26,433 bases of DNA from JBDRNO01 sp043811005 (GCA_043811005.1 JBDRNO010000184.1:1-26433), one strand, 5' to 3'; shown: positions 6,054 through 13,202, counted from the stretch's first letter. Numbers and translations: made by a program. Notes: a model not told the origin generated them from the sequence alone.

Positions 6054-6312
6054 AATTAGTTTTAATAGATTTAAATCGCAACGATTTTACAATATCGTCA
6101 GTCAGAAGTTCGGTAATCCGTTCGATGGAAAGTATTTTTAAAACTGTAAACCAACGATACGACTCAATAAGCTTCCTGAACAAAGTTGCTTCGTTGTAAT
6201 GCCCTGCATTTTCGCGAACACCTTCCAGAACTTCAAGGCAATGCTCCGGCGGAATGTTGTAATCCCACATCAACCCTTTCATAAATTTTAATTTTTCCTC
6301 TTTCGTGTACAT
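6016..6312 (-). CDS. 98-aa hypothetical protein, putative antitoxin of the AbiEii-like toxin
   Basis: This 98-aa protein begins MYTKEEKLKFMKGLMWDYNI, then PPEHCLEVLEGVRENAGHYN and ATLFRKLIESYRWFTVLKIL. It appears all-helical and slightly basic near its C-terminus. Its 3' end overlaps the nucleotidyltransferase gene by 38 nt in another frame, a strong sign of coupled expression. Canonical AbiEi antitoxins are larger, with an N-terminal winged helix, which this is not. By position it is the likely antitoxin or accessory factor. I do not recognise a named domain. A perfect -7 box at 6388-6395 precedes it. Confidence 0.7.
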   Translation of the reverse strand: MYTKEEKLKFMKGLMWDYNIPPEHCLEVLEGVRENAGHYNEATLFRKLIESYRWFTVLKILSIERITELLTDDIVKSLRFKSIKTNYEFIRKRLSKAI

Positions 6313-6387
6313 AATATATGGTCTATGTTAATAATTCCACCGTTGGATATTCTATACAAATTTGCATAAATTATAATGCATTTTTTA

Positions 6388-6395
6388 CAAAGATA
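6388..6395 (-). promoter_or_regulatory. Candidate -7 element of the AbiEii-like operon
   Basis: The minus strand reads TATCTTTG, an exact TAnnTTTG match, 75 nt upstream of the ATG at 6312. Just upstream, 6393-6423 is an imperfect palindrome with arms ATACGAAT and ATTCGTAT that could serve as an operator. Alternatively, it could reflect the decayed end of the DUF4143 remnant. No -33 TTTG is evident. Confidence 0.45.
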
Positions 6396-6404
6396 CGAAT
6401 TTAT

Positions 6405-6596
6405 AAAAGCTTTATATTCGTATTTCAATTTGCCTGCCGTTCAAATAAGTGGATATTTCCCTGAAAATAACTGCGAATTCCTCCCTGTGCAATAAATATC
6501 ATACTTCCCGGCTGATAACAAACTTCGTAATGCTTTTTCAAAAGCCTGATTTTCTAATGGTATTTCTTTCGCTCTATTATCAACATTTATTCAGTA
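6405..6596 (-). pseudogene. DUF4143 ATPase central fragment (frameshifted)
   Basis: On the minus strand about 6590-6460 reads NQAFEKALRSLLSAGKYDIY then CTGRNSQLFSG. After a frame change the same strand reads TYLNGRQIEIRI and stops. Joined, this is the FEK-LRSL-KYDIYCTGSNS-LLSGELATYLSGR-IEIRI block that follows the P-loop in AAA_14/DUF4143 ATPases. It is therefore a broken middle piece of the gene family whose C-terminal pieces lie at 912-1254 and 2090-2247 on the same strand. A single ancestral gene scattered by rearrangement would explain the order. The remnant is clearly nonfunctional. Confidence 0.65.
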
Positions 6597-6683
6597 TGTT
6601 ATAAAGATTGGGTTAAAACAGCATTTTTATTTAGTATACTGTATAAATACCGGTTTTTTTTTGATTATTGTGATTTCATAAAG

Positions 6684-6731
6684 GTGGTATTGTTTAGAGA
6701 GGCCTTCTACTTTTATAATTGTCTCATGTAT
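6684..6731 (-). pseudogene. Remnant of a wzt-type ABC ATPase, copy D (16 codons)
   Basis: The minus strand reads (ATA)HETIIKVEGLSKQYH from 6731 to 6684, matching the first 16 residues of copies A-C with the initiator ATG changed to ATA. Similarity stops at 6684. The leader TAAATTCCAA upstream of it is also shared. It lies 78 bp downstream of the wzm stop on the same strand, exactly where a wzt gene would normally follow. It is probably the stub of the original operon partner. Confidence 0.7.
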
Positions 6732-6809
6732 GCTAAATTCCAATCTGATAGCTATCGGATTTGGGTTTTGGGATTTATTTTGGGTTTGGAATTTGGGATT
6801 TTCCCCTCT

Positions 6810-7673
6810 TCAAACCGTATCCATAAACGTCTTTTCAACCTTATGAAACACCAACAAGCCAATTAACAGCAATATTACCATAAAACAAAAACTATACGCC
6901 AGATGTAACGGGTTGAAAGTGCCTGCCCCGAGGTAAGAAAACTTGAAGGTCTCAATAATGGAAGTCATGGGATTGGCTAATATTATCCACCTGTATTTCC
7001 CGGGTAAAAAAGATAAAGGATAAACGACCGGTGTGACATACATAAGCAATTGCACCCCAAACCCCACGAGAAACTGAAGATCGCGGTATTTAGTAGTCAT
7101 TGATGAGATAATTATCCCAAATCCCATGCCTATGCCTGCCATCATTAGCAGGAGCAACGGGGTTAAAAGGATATAGATATTGGGATTGACGTTGGCGCCT
7201 GTTATTATGTAAAAAAAAAGGAAACAGAGCAATAATGTAAACTGAACTCCAAATTTTATCAGGTTGGAAATGATTATTGACAGAGGTATGATCATTCGCG
7301 GAAAATATACTTTTCCGAAGATACCTGCATTTGCAGTAAAGGTGGAGGATGTCTTGCTAAAACAACTGGCAAAATAACCCCATCCCACTATACCTGTCAT
7401 ATAAAACAAAACCTGTGGCAAACCATCGGTGGGGATTTTTGCAACCCTGCCAAAGATGACTGTAAATATCATTGTAGTTAGAATTGGCTGGATAAAAAAC
7501 CATAATGGTCCGAGCACTGTCTGTTTGTAAACAGCTACAAAATCCCTTCTCACGAACAGCATCAACAGATCCCTGTATTGCCAGATATCACCCAATTTAA
7601 GATCCCACCAACCGGATTTGGGAACGATGACCATCGTCCAATCTTCCTTTTCCTTGACTATAGCTTTATTCAT
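6810..7673 (-). CDS. wzm: Wzm/TagG-type polysaccharide ABC exporter permease
   Basis: This 287-aa ABC-2 family permease begins MNKAIVKEKEDWTMVIVPKS. The cytoplasmic amphipathic segment WQYRDLLMLFVRRDFVAVYK leads into LGPLWFFIQPILTTMIFTVI. About six hydrophobic membrane segments follow, plus the conserved block MYVTPVVYPLS and LANPMTSIIETFKFSYLG near the end. Such permeases pair with Wzt-type ATPases to move lipid-linked O-antigen or capsule precursors across the inner membrane. The gene looks intact, yet no complete ATPase partner lies downstream, only truncated copies. It would need a partner encoded elsewhere or just outside the window. A TAnnTTTG box at 7713-7720 and an 8-bp repeat array lie upstream. 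The symbol is used in the general family sense. Confidence 0.88.
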   Translation of the reverse strand: MNKAIVKEKEDWTMVIVPKSGWWDLKLGDIWQYRDLLMLFVRRDFVAVYKQTVLGPLWFFIQPILTTMIFTVIFGRVAKIPTDGLPQVLFYMTGIVGWGYFASCFSKTSSTFTANAGIFGKVYFPRMIIPLSIIISNLIKFGVQFTLLLCFLFFYIITGANVNPNIYILLTPLLLLMMAGIGMGFGIIISSMTTKYRDLQFLVGFGVQLLMYVTPVVYPLSFLPGKYRWIILANPMTSIIETFKFSYLGAGTFNPLHLAYSFCFMVILLLIGLLVFHKVEKTFMDTV

Positions 7674-7712
7674 TTCATTTTAAAATAAAAATTCATAGAT
7701 AATTCTATTATG

Positions 7713-7720
7713 CAAAATTA
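7713..7720 (-). promoter_or_regulatory. Candidate -7 element of wzm
   Basis: The minus strand reads TAATTTTG, fitting TAnnTTTG, 39 nt upstream of the ATG at 7673. The surrounding string CGTAATTTTGCA is almost repeated upstream of truncated ATPase copy C (near 4550), suggesting that a shared promoter region was duplicated. Confidence 0.45.
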
Positions 7721-7832
7721 CGAATTATTTTTCATAGCAGCTTATTTGTTATTAGTCGTTGAGCACATTAGGCATGGGATTGGATGCTGGTTGCTGGATG
7801 CTGGTGGCTGGTTTGTATGTATGCTTGGTTAC

Positions 7833-8000
7833 ATGGTTGCATGGTTGCATGGTTGTATGATTGCATGGTTGCATGATTGCATGATTGCATGGTTGCATGA
7901 TTGCATGATTGCATGATTGCATGGTTGCATGATTGCATGATTGCATGATTGCATGGTTGCATGATTGCATGGATGCATGATTGCATGATTGCATGGTTGC
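7833..8000. repeat. 21-unit tandem array of an 8-bp repeat, ATGRTTGC
   Basis: Twenty-one consecutive 8-bp units run without an indel. Almost all variation is G or A at the fourth base; the exceptions are one C-to-T at 7856 and one T-to-A in the unit at 7969. The order of the fourth base is GGGAGAAGAAAGAAAGAGAAG, with an AAAG sub-pattern that gives a partial 32-bp higher-order period. The array lies between the STAS gene and wzm, about 110 bp upstream of the wzm -7 motif. Because the unit contains no stop in any minus frame, three overlapping low-complexity frames (MQSCNHAI type) stay open; these are not credible genes. Slippage could change promoter spacing of wzm. Confidence 0.95.
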
Positions 8001-8030
8001 TGGTTGCGGAAACTGACTGGTTGTTTAAGA

Positions 8031-8405
8031 TTAGATATCAACCGCCTGCTGTAAATTGCCGGCAGTTAATTTCTCAGCTGCTTCTTCTACACTATCGGTA
8101 ATGGTAAATATGGTATTTAGTTTAGTGGTGATAAAGAGGGTTTTTATCTTCTCTGAAACATTTGCTAATATTGTTTCCCCACCTGATTTTCTCGATTTGG
8201 TTAATATCTTAACCATCTCGCCAAGCCCGGAGCTGTTTATATGTTTTAGTTCCGATAAGTCGAGGATAAAATTATTCTTTTTTTGAACTAAAAGATGCTC
8301 TATATCATCACTTAAATTCATCGTTTGATTATTCTCTAATAAGTTCCCGCGGAATAAGATGATTATTAAACCGGACTTTTCTATGATTTGATATTTAAAT
8401 TTCAT
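8031..8405 (-). CDS. STAS-domain protein (anti-anti-sigma factor-like)
   Basis: This 124-aa single STAS domain begins MKFKYQIIEKSGLIIILFRG. The core FILDLSELKHINSSGLGEMV carries the conserved serine that anti-sigma kinases phosphorylate in SpoIIAA/RsbV-type antagonists. ANVSEKIKTLF and a C-terminal helix (VEEAAEKL) complete the fold at normal length. No kinase, PP2C phosphatase or sigma factor lies nearby, so the partner is encoded elsewhere. It is transcribed leftwards towards the 8-bp repeat array. Its role in stress or envelope regulation is family inference only. Confidence 0.85.
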   Translation of the reverse strand: MKFKYQIIEKSGLIIILFRGNLLENNQTMNLSDDIEHLLVQKKNNFILDLSELKHINSSGLGEMVKILTKSRKSGGETILANVSEKIKTLFITTKLNTIFTITDSVEEAAEKLTAGNLQQAVDI

Positions 8406-8557
8406 AAAATTTATTTTAAAGTATCGGATTTTTAATGTTTAGCAACGAATTACACTAATTTTCACAAATTTATTTATTAATGTAAAATCCGTGTAATTAG
8501 TGGCAATATTCCTTTTTTTTTTAGAAATTTGAGTAGCTATGTCCTTATTTTATTTAT

Positions 8558-9040
8558 TTACGTAGGTATGTTTTTATAATTTTCACAATCTCCATTTTCC
8601 AGGAGTTTGGAACATTTTCCATAAAAGATAAGAGAGTGATGTGTAATGTTAAAATTCAGTGATTTGCCGGTTGTTGATTGTATTTGCTGTACACGGGGAT
8701 CGCAAAACTCAAAAACCTTTTCACAATCAATACAAATCAAATGGTCGTGCTGTTTGTATTCATACGATTTCTCAAACTTTGCAATATTCTTGCCAAATTG
8801 ATGCTTCTTAACAAGATTACAGGCTAACAGTAGTTCTATTGTATTGTATAATGTTGCTCTGCTGATCCTGTAATTTCTTTTCTTCATATAAATATATAGT
8901 GATTCAATATCAAAATGGCTGTCTAAAGAATAAATTTCATCCAATATAGCAAATCTTTCAGGGGTTTTTCTGTGTCGGTTGTTCTCAAGATAAGCTGAAA
9001 AGATCTGTTTAACGGTTTCAGCAGTATTTGGGATACTCAT
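8558..9040 (-). CDS. Fur-family transcriptional regulator
   Basis: This 160-aa Fur/PerR/Zur-type repressor has an N-terminal winged helix (RKTPERFAILDEIYSLDSHF, then YRISRATLYNTIELLLACNL). The metal-binding dimerisation domain has HDHLICIDCEKVFEF, with the first Cys-x-x-Cys, and a C-terminal pair, CSKLLENGDC, completing the structural zinc site. It should bind operator DNA when loaded with Fe, Zn, Mn or heme/peroxide-sensing metal; the subtype cannot be settled here. The gene stands alone on the minus strand with an unusually long 240-bp upstream region containing the CTGG-rich inverted repeat at 9089-9220. Confidence 0.88.
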   Translation of the reverse strand: MSIPNTAETVKQIFSAYLENNRHRKTPERFAILDEIYSLDSHFDIESLYIYMKKRNYRISRATLYNTIELLLACNLVKKHQFGKNIAKFEKSYEYKQHDHLICIDCEKVFEFCDPRVQQIQSTTGKSLNFNITHHSLIFYGKCSKLLENGDCENYKNIPT

Positions 9041-9088
9041 TGGATTTGGGATTTATTTTGCAATCATCTCCTGGTAAAAAAACATACA

Positions 9089-9220
9089 GTTACTGGATGC
9101 TGGCATCTGGCTACTGGTTTGTGTCCAGAATGTTTGTTTTATAAGAATTTTACCAGCGACCAGCCTTCGCAGGCCGTAGCCTGCTTTGGCAGGCGAAGGC
9201 CAGTAACCTGCATCCAGCAA
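9089..9220. repeat. CTGG/CCAG-rich inverted repeat with nested GC hairpin
   Basis: The left arm (9089-9118) is rich in TACTGGATGCTGG; the right arm (9200-9219) reads CCAGTAACCTGCATCCAGCA. Inside, GCCTTCGC (9163-9170) pairs with GCGAAGGC (9193-9200), and GCCTGC (9179-9184) pairs with GCAGGC (9189-9194) as an alternative. The element is much more GC-rich than its surroundings and resembles the elements at 17317-17402 and 22423-22502. It lies between the fur start and the relA stop, both on the minus strand, and could act as the relA terminator. Confidence 0.65.
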
Positions 9221-9280
9221 AAGTTTTTTATTAACAATTATATATCTTAATGAACAAAAAGTAATAAGTAGCTACTAGCG

Positions 9281-11491
9281 TTAATTAATTCTATTAATAG
9301 TAAGTATGCCTTTAATTTTTTTCAGGTCGTTCATTAGATTAGTAAGATGGTCAGTGTCATCAACATATACCATTATCATACCCTCAAAGATCCCATCATT
9401 ACTGTCAAAGCTGATCGTACGCATATTCACATTCAGGTCTTTTGAAATGATCGTGGTTAAATTATTGACAACCCCTACGTCATCAATACCTGTTAGTTTA
9501 ATACCTGCTAAAAATGCGAGGGATTCCTGCCTTGTCCACCTGGCTTTGATAATTCTATAGGCATAATTTGACATCAATTGAATTGCATTGGGGCAACTAA
9601 CCCTGTGGATTTTAAGTCCTTCATTGATTGTAGTAAATCCAAAAACATCGTCTCCTGGAATGGGATTACAGCAGGGTGCAAGCTTATAGTCAATTTTGTC
9701 CAGGTCTTCACCGATTACCAGCATTTCAGTCTTACCCCTTGCTTTTTTCACCAATTCTTCAAGAGTAATATCTTTCGTTTCCTGTTCCGATCCTATTTTT
9801 ATCTTTCCTTTCTCTTTGGTTAAGTTTTTTATTTTTTTGATGTCGATCTTACGGAGACCGATCAGGTAAAAAAACTTCTGGATGTCGGGTACCTTATAAA
9901 AAGAGAGCAATTCCTTAATATTAGCTGAATTAAAGATGATCTTCAGGCGTTTGAACTTTCGTTCAAGGATTTCTTTTCCTTGATTGGCGATCTTCCTTGT
10001 TTCTTCATTTAATGAACTTTTGATCTTTGTTTTTGCTTTTCCTGTAACTACGTACTTCAGCCAGTCTTCTTTAGGTCTTTGTTTATTGGACGTGATGATC
10101 TCAACCTGGTCACCGCTTCTGAGCTGATGACTTAAAGGTACCAGTTTGAGGTTTACCTTTGCGCCTATACATTTTTTCCCGACCTCTGTATGTATATCAA
10201 AAGCAAAGTCAAGAGCGGTAGATTGTGCCGGAAGTGTTTTTAATTCACCCTTAGGAGTAAAAACAAATATTTCATCAGAGAAAAGATTTAATTTAAAGTC
10301 ATCCATAAAATCGAGCGCATCGGGTTCGGGATTTTCGAGCAATTCTCTTACCTTCCTGATCCAGCCATCCAAAGCGCCTTCAGTTGTTGATTCTTTATAT
10401 TTCCAATGAGCAGCATATCCTTTATCAGCTATTTCGTTCATTCTCCTGGTTCTTATCTGCACCTCTACCCATTTCCCTGTTGGGCTCATTGTGGTTGTGT
10501 GCAATGATTCATAGCCATTTGCCTTGGGAGTGGATATCCAATCGCGCAAGCGGTCGGGATTGGGTGGATAGAAATCGGTTACGATCGAATAAACCTTCCA
10601 GCAATTAGCTTTATCTTCTTTCTGAAATGCATCAATGATTATCCTGATAGCGAAGACGTCATATACCTCCTCAAACGGAATATCTTTATTTTTCATTTTG
10701 CTCCAAATTGAGAATATGGATTTTGTCCTGCCCTCGATCTCGGCATTTATCTTTTGTTCTGCAAGTGCTTTTTTAATTGGCTGTGTAAAACTTCTGACAA
10801 ATCTCGCCCTAACGCCTTTCGTCTTTTGTAATTTTTCTTTGATATCTCTATAAACTTCAGGTTCGGTATATTTAATCCCCAAGTCTTCCATTTCGGTTTT
10901 TATATTATACAAACCGAGCCGGTGGGCAAGCGGTGCATATAAATACAGGGTTTCAGAAGCAATCTTCAATTGTTTCTCATGATGCAATGCGTCTAATGTT
11001 CGCATATTGTGTAGTCGGTCGGCAAGTTTTATTAAAATTACCCTGACGTCATCAGAAAGTGTGAGAAGCATTTTCCTGAAGTTTTCCGCCTGTAATGATG
11101 AAGTGTGATCAAAAACACCTGAGATTTTAGTTAACCCGTCAATAATTGTAGATACTTTTTCCCCGAACAAACCTTGGATATCTTCGAGTGTCATTTCCGT
11201 ATCTTCCACAACATCATGCAGGAGGGCGCAAACAACGGAGGTTGCCCCCAATCCTATCTCTTCGGTAGCGATACGTGCAACAGCAATAGGATGGTAGATA
11301 TACGGCTCACCGGTCTTCCTGCGCATATCCTGATGTGCATCAAGGGCTATGTCAAATGCCTTTCTTATTTTCTTCTTTTTTATATTGTTTAATCCACGCT
11401 TGTTACATGCCCTTAAAAGACCCCGATAGCGGTTCAGTATCTCTTTCTTTTCTCTTTCTGATCTTTCTGTTTTTTGTCCTGTTACCGGCAT
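9281..11491 (-). CDS. rsh: Bifunctional (p)ppGpp synthetase/hydrolase (RelA/SpoT family)
   Basis: This is a 736-aa long RSH protein. The HD hydrolase domain contains YIYHPIAVARI, LLHDVVEDT (His-Asp at about 92-93) and KLADRLHNMRTL. The synthetase domain contains GRTKSIFSIWSKM and NGYESLHTT-(8)-WVEVQIRT. A TGS domain follows (from DEIFVFTPKGEL, about residue 405), then a conserved-cysteine region (APCCNPIPGDDVFGF) and a C-terminal ACT domain. With both catalytic domains intact, it should make and degrade the stringent-response alarmone. The cytosolic enzyme acts with ribosomes through its C-terminal half. Upstream, the minus strand has TAGTAATTTTACC, a near -7 match about 20 nt before the ATG; the same 13-mer occurs before clpB. 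Confidence 0.95.
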   Translation of the reverse strand: MPVTGQKTERSEREKKEILNRYRGLLRACNKRGLNNIKKKKIRKAFDIALDAHQDMRRKTGEPYIYHPIAVARIATEEIGLGATSVVCALLHDVVEDTEMTLEDIQGLFGEKVSTIIDGLTKISGVFDHTSSLQAENFRKMLLTLSDDVRVILIKLADRLHNMRTLDALHHEKQLKIASETLYLYAPLAHRLGLYNIKTEMEDLGIKYTEPEVYRDIKEKLQKTKGVRARFVRSFTQPIKKALAEQKINAEIEGRTKSIFSIWSKMKNKDIPFEEVYDVFAIRIIIDAFQKEDKANCWKVYSIVTDFYPPNPDRLRDWISTPKANGYESLHTTTMSPTGKWVEVQIRTRRMNEIADKGYAAHWKYKESTTEGALDGWIRKVRELLENPEPDALDFMDDFKLNLFSDEIFVFTPKGELKTLPAQSTALDFAFDIHTEVGKKCIGAKVNLKLVPLSHQLRSGDQVEIITSNKQRPKEDWLKYVVTGKAKTKIKSSLNEETRKIANQGKEILERKFKRLKIIFNSANIKELLSFYKVPDIQKFFYLIGLRKIDIKKIKNLTKEKGKIKIGSEQETKDITLEELVKKARGKTEMLVIGEDLDKIDYKLAPCCNPIPGDDVFGFTTINEGLKIHRVSCPNAIQLMSNYAYRIIKARWTRQESLAFLAGIKLTGIDDVGVVNNLTTIISKDLNVNMRTISFDSNDGIFEGMIMVYVDDTDHLTNLMNDLKKIKGILTINRIN

Positions 11492-11665
11492 TACTTTTGA
11501 ATTGGATAGGTAAAATTACTAAAAAATGTTGTTCCTGAAATAATTCTTTGAACATTCTCTAATTTATACCAAAACTGAATGAGTTTGCAAATTCATTAAT
11601 GAAATGCAAAGCATTCACTCGGGGTTTTTCGAGCGCATGACTTTGCGGTATGAGTAAATAAAACC

Positions 11666-11699
11666 ACAGATTTCACAGATTAAAATCTGTGAAATCTGT
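11666..11699 (-). terminator. Perfect 16-bp dyad terminating mpl
   Basis: ACAGATTTCACAGATT (11666-11681) and its exact complement at 11684-11699 are separated by 2 nt. Read on the minus strand the dyad is followed by GGTTTTATTT, a modest U-rich tail. The stop codon of mpl (11675-11673) lies inside the dyad. The same CAGATTTCACAGATT motif occurs at 26349-26362, so it belongs to a dispersed repeat family that is apparently used here as a terminator. Confidence 0.7.
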
Positions 11700-13085
11700 T
11701 ATTTTCGGATCCATTTGGGCAGCTATGTCCATAAAATTCAAACCATTAAAATTCCCGGAGCTCATAAATAGTAACACAATCCCTAACATCCCCCTAGATA
11801 AGGAGGACTCCCTCTTTAAGTCCTTAATTAATACGTTTAAATCAGTATAAACTAAAAGGTCATTTCTTCCGAAAGCTTCCTTAACCTGTTCAACAGCAAT
11901 AGGCTTGAGCTTTTTATGAGCAATAGTATGGGGGTTGTAATATACAATTGCGACATCAGCCATTTCCATGGTTCCTCTGTACTCTTTCAGAAAATTATCA
12001 CTCAAGCTGCTGAAAGTGTGCAGTTCGAGGCAGGCAACAAGCTTGCTGAAGGGGTTTTGCTTTTTTAAAGCGGATATTGTTGCTCCTACCTTTGAGGGTG
12101 AATGAGCAAAATCATTGTAAACCGCTATTTTATCGCTCTTTACTAATAATTCCAATCGCTTTGAAGCGCCCTTGAAAGAAGAAATTGCCTCATAAAATTG
12201 CTCATTATTGATATTCAGCTGATTACAAACCAACCTTGCACCATTGATATTCAAAAGATTATGATCCCCGAAAACCCATAGAGGGATATTACTTTTCTCT
12301 ATATCCGGAGGGATAATAAATGTAACCCCGTTTTTAATTTTATGTGCAGGGATTGAATAAGGCAGCTTTTTTATATCTTTTCGGCAAGCCCCTGCCATTT
12401 TTTTTACTTCTTCATCATCCTGACAAAATACCAGGGTTCCGCCTTCTGATATCTTATCAATAAAAATCCTGAACTGTTCTACATAATTTTCAAAAGTTGG
12501 AAAAACATTGATATGGTCCCATGCAATTCCGCTCAGCAAAGCTATATGTGGCTTGTATAAATGAAACTTCGGGCGTCTGTCTATTGGTGATGATAGATAC
12601 TCATCTCCTTCGATAATTGCTATCGTGGCATCATCTGTCAACCTCACCATAATATCAAAACCCTCCAGTTGTGCTCCAACTAAGTAGTCACAATCAATAT
12701 TGTGATATTGTAAAACATGAAGTATCATAGCGGTTATTGTGGTCTTACCATGGCTTCCACCTATCACTACTCTCGTTTTATCTTTGGTTTGCTCATAAAT
12801 ATACTCGGGAAATGAATACGTTTTAATGCCGAGCGTCTGTGCTTTGAGCAGCTCGGGATTATCAGCCCGTGCATGCATCCCCAGTATAACAGCATCTAAT
12901 CCGCTATAAATATTGCATGTATCCCAACCAATTTTCTTTGGCAATAATCCATGTTTTTTCAACTTGCTTCTTGACGGTTCAAAGATCTCATCGTCTGAGC
13001 CGGTGACCGTATAGCCCTTTTTACATAATGCTATGGCAAGGTTATGCATCGCACTGCCGCCTATTGCTATAAAGTGAATGTTCAT
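11673..13085 (-). CDS. mpl: UDP-MurNAc:L-Ala-gamma-D-Glu-mDAP ligase (Mur ligase, peptidoglycan recycling)
   Basis: This 470-aa Mur ligase of the Mpl type couples recycled tripeptide to UDP-N-acetylmuramate in the cytoplasm. I chose ATG 13085 (MNIHFIAIGGSAMHNLAIAL) because the glycine-rich UDP-binding motif starts at once; the longer frame from 13124 adds 13 unconserved residues. The ATP site GGSHGKTTITAMIL, EGDEYLSSPIDRRPKF and the central domain AWDHINVFPTFENY are all present. FAHSPSKV and HTFSSL in the C-terminal domain distinguish Mpl from MurC. The last residues, DFTDFNL, are encoded by the terminator dyad and probably represent an acquired tail. The gene is divergent from the hydrolase at 13293. 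Confidence 0.92.
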   Translation of the reverse strand: MNIHFIAIGGSAMHNLAIALCKKGYTVTGSDDEIFEPSRSKLKKHGLLPKKIGWDTCNIYSGLDAVILGMHARADNPELLKAQTLGIKTYSFPEYIYEQTKDKTRVVIGGSHGKTTITAMILHVLQYHNIDCDYLVGAQLEGFDIMVRLTDDATIAIIEGDEYLSSPIDRRPKFHLYKPHIALLSGIAWDHINVFPTFENYVEQFRIFIDKISEGGTLVFCQDDEEVKKMAGACRKDIKKLPYSIPAHKIKNGVTFIIPPDIEKSNIPLWVFGDHNLLNINGARLVCNQLNINNEQFYEAISSFKGASKRLELLVKSDKIAVYNDFAHSPSKVGATISALKKQNPFSKLVACLELHTFSSLSDNFLKEYRGTMEMADVAIVYYNPHTIAHKKLKPIAVEQVKEAFGRNDLLVYTDLNVLIKDLKRESSLSRGMLGIVLLFMSSGNFNGLNFMDIAAQMDPKITDFTDFNL

Positions 13086-13202
13086 TTGAAATGTAATATT
13101 ACAGCGAATTTCACTAATTAACACTAATTTCCAAAAACAATTTTTCTTTTCGGTTTATTTCGATTTTATCTTACGAAAGGCCAGGGGTTCTGAAATTGTA
13201 AT

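Noticed and set aside
1..6750. Integron with attC sites
   Set aside because: The cassette-like layout of TA modules invites this idea, but no integrase and no attC-like structured sites were found between modules.
7833..8000. Possible CRISPR array
   Set aside because: The 8-bp period has no spacers and there are no cas genes.
7752..8041. Three overlapping minus-strand frames and one plus-strand frame through the 8-bp array (MQSCNHAI-type repeats)
   Set aside because: The repeat unit lacks stop codons in these frames, so long frames arise automatically. No non-repeat coding sequence or family match is attached.
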